From positions 1-33,999 of the IMG/VR virus record IMGVR_UViG_3300034012_001166: a stretch of 33,999 nt of DNA; one strand, given 5' to 3'. The stretch comes from a virus. Below the pieces are notes generated by a model, which worked only from the letters and a program-made list of their open reading frames with translations, had not been told where the DNA came from and made no database searches. This document shows, piece after piece, positions 33,028-33,999 of this stretch. Both the position numbers and the translations under genes were made by a program. Position 1 is the stretch's first letter. Each line of letters starts with the position of its first letter.

Positions 33028-33428
33028 TATAATGTTATATTAAGAGTATTTGGGTTGCCCCCTAGTATTGAATAATTTATAGTTATAAAAATTGAATTAG
33101 TATCATATTGAGGTATAACTAAGATTTCATTTACTAAAACTGATGGGAAGTTTGTTTTTAATTCTTCTTTTAGTAAACTAGATATATTATCTGTTGTGGT
33201 TGGTGATAATGATTCAAATAACTGTTGTCTTATATCAGTACCAAAATTAGGGTTAAGAACTCTTTCTCCTTTAGATGTTAATATAAAATTTATTATATTT
33301 GATTTGATTTGATCAGATGTAGTATAAGTTTGAGTAAAGACTTGAGGTTGATTAAAAGGAATAGAAACTCCTATAGCAACTCTTTGTCCTACATCAAGTG
33401 GATTTATATTTGGTACTCTATAAGCCAT
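33027..33428 (-). CDS. 25: Baseplate wedge protein gp25-like (133 aa)
   Basis: Of the gp25/GPW family, the core is present: IPFNQPQVFTQTYTTSDQIK (23-42) leads into ILTSKGERVLNPNFGTDIRQ (49-68). The GER (54-56), P60 and FG (62-63) positions are the family hallmark. The length is typical (T4 gp25 is 132). The protein forms the inner core of the baseplate wedge and starts sheath assembly. It is not a lysozyme despite historic annotations. It overlaps the gp6-like gene and the upstream tagged gene by one base each. Confidence 0.9.
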   Translation of the reverse strand: MAYRVPNINPLDVGQRVAIGVSIPFNQPQVFTQTYTTSDQIKSNIINFILTSKGERVLNPNFGTDIRQQLFESLSPTTTDNISSLLKEELKTNFPSVLVNEILVIPQYDTNSIFITINYSILGGNPNTLNITL

Positions 33429-33793
33429 TATTTAGCGTTCATTATTCCCATTATTTGATCTAAACTTACTTCACCTCCAGGTAAACTTGATCCTTCACTC
33501 ATAGTATTAGCTGATGGTGGTGGGGTGTAAGATGGTTGAGCATGTGATGAGTTAGCAGTAATTACCGCGTCAAATTCACCTCCAATCATACTTCTTAAAT
33601 TACGTTTAAGATCATGATTTACAGTAGTATGGTTTGGTTGAAGATTAACTGTTGAAGGTGAAACAGGAACATAGGTTTCCTGTACTACTGTTTTTGGTGA
33701 TTTAACTGCTTCAAGTAGAATGTCTTTTAATTCTTCTTGAATTGCTTCACGTACTGCTTCTTTAATTAATTTTTTTAGTCCGTCGATTTTCAT
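33428..33793 (-). CDS. Tagged small phage protein next to baseplate genes (121 aa)
   Basis: The first 30 residues form a long amphipathic helix: MKIDGLKKLIKEAVREAI, then DILLEA with L-L-E-A at 26-29. That pattern is shared with the leaders of the cargo genes about 20 kb downstream. The rest is a low-complexity Pro/Ser/Thr linker (about 32-60 and 85-105), a short basic helix (HDLKRNLRSMIGGEFDAVI) and a C-terminal helix (DQIMGIMNAK). It is unlike any enzyme. A scaffolding or internal role is possible. The start is directly preceded by the ATATTTATAA element. Confidence 0.6.
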   Translation of the reverse strand: MKIDGLKKLIKEAVREAIQEELKDILLEAVKSPKTVVQETYVPVSPSTVNLQPNHTTVNHDLKRNLRSMIGGEFDAVITANSSHAQPSYTPPPSANTMSEGSSLPGGEVSLDQIMGIMNAK

Positions 33794-33797
33794 ATGT

Positions 33798-33807
33798 TTA
33801 TAAATAT
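33798..33807 (-). promoter_or_regulatory. Intergenic ATATTTATAA element
   Basis: The coding strand reads AATATTTATAAACATATG. The element starts four bases after the stop codon of the truncated upstream gene and ends four bases before the ATG at 33793. Confidence 0.4.
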
Positions 33808-33811
33808 TTGA

Positions 33812-33999
33812 TTATTCAGCTGTTATGCTAGGATTTGAATCTATTATGAATTTTAATTGATCTATCAATACAGTTGGATCTGAGGCGAATGAAGAGTCTG
33901 TTCTTAGTACATCTACTCCTTGTTTATTAGTAGCAACAGCATAACGTCTAATATATTGACTTTCATTTGTTTGGTCTATTTTAACTGATAAAGTAAATT
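33812..33999 (-). CDS. C-terminal end of a hypothetical phage protein (5'-truncated)
   Basis: An open frame of 61 codons runs from the window edge to TAA at 33812-33814, ending DSNPSITAE. The fragment contains SVKIDQTNESQYIRRYAVAT and VLIDQLKFIIDSNP. It matches no family I know. It is a plausible gene end because it stays open, has phage-like composition, and is followed at normal spacing by the element at 33798 and the next gene. Its start and full length are outside the window. Confidence 0.5.
   Translation of the reverse strand, partial: FTLSVKIDQTNESQYIRRYAVATNKQGVDVLRTDSSFASDPTVLIDQLKFIIDSNPSITAE

Noticed and set aside
33027-33428. gp25-like protein as a lysozyme
   Set aside because: Older annotations call this family lysozyme, but it has no lysozyme catalytic pattern and is a wedge protein of the baseplate.
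1-33999. Prophage or integrated element
   Set aside because: No integrase, repressor, att-like repeats or host genes are visible. The continuous virion and replication genes fit a lytic phage genome.

Overview
The window looks like part of the genome of a large, strictly lytic tailed phage with a contractile tail (T4-like myovirus organisation). All 34 genes I can support, two of them cut by the window edges, lie on the minus strand, so transcription runs from base 33999 towards base 1. The DNA is very AT-rich and densely coding, with many 1-8 base overlaps. No stretch over 300 bases lacks a gene; the largest gap (2104-2224) holds a terminator. I see no integrase, att site, tRNA, CRISPR or IS element. 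The host is probably a Gram-negative of the Bacteroidota. The clues are a histone H1-like small protein of a type common there, start codons preceded by A/T-rich DNA without Shine-Dalgarno sequences, and a spanin with a lipobox. This host call is an inference.

In transcription order the layout is as follows. (1) 33999-20098 is a baseplate and tail block: a gp25-like wedge protein, a gp6/baseplate-J-like wedge protein, a DNRLRE-like protein, a 1340-residue protein with a gpI/gp7-like signature and a LamG-like domain, and five further virion proteins. Two of those five share a C-terminal domain. (2) 20093-17927 holds three nucleic-acid enzymes: a GIY-YIG nuclease, a T4-type primase and a PD-(D/E)xK exonuclease. 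This block ends at a strong terminator. (3) 17873-14491 holds a P-loop kinase, a nucleotidyltransferase/zinc-ribbon/zincin fusion, a HAD phosphatase and a small protein; each begins with a short Leu/Glu helix. (4) 14486-8079 holds small conserved phage proteins: a zinc ribbon, a ferritin-like/DUF5856-like protein, a previously unlisted histone H1-like gene, an overlapping spanin pair, and several very basic Cys-containing proteins. (5) 8077-2225 holds a 1037-residue multidomain protein and two membrane-active-looking proteins. (6) The last part is a COG2509-type FAD dehydrogenase flanked by terminators on both sides, then the N-terminal part of a VWA-type metallopeptidase (HExxHxxxxH).

The most interesting signal is a family of short amphipathic leader peptides, with patterns such as IKLxxLLxE or LxxLIxxILLE. 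They occur at the start of about a dozen otherwise unrelated proteins and recur between domains inside some of them. Many are followed by (I/L)xE-(G/A/S), which resembles T4 prohead-protease sites at the end of capsid targeting sequences. My hypothesis is that this is a packaged-cargo system: enzymes, basic DNA-binding proteins and membrane-active proteins are targeted to the prohead by a leader, trimmed, and ejected with the DNA. A second signal is a repeated element, ATATTTATAA, that sits right after stop codons in the few real intergenic gaps.
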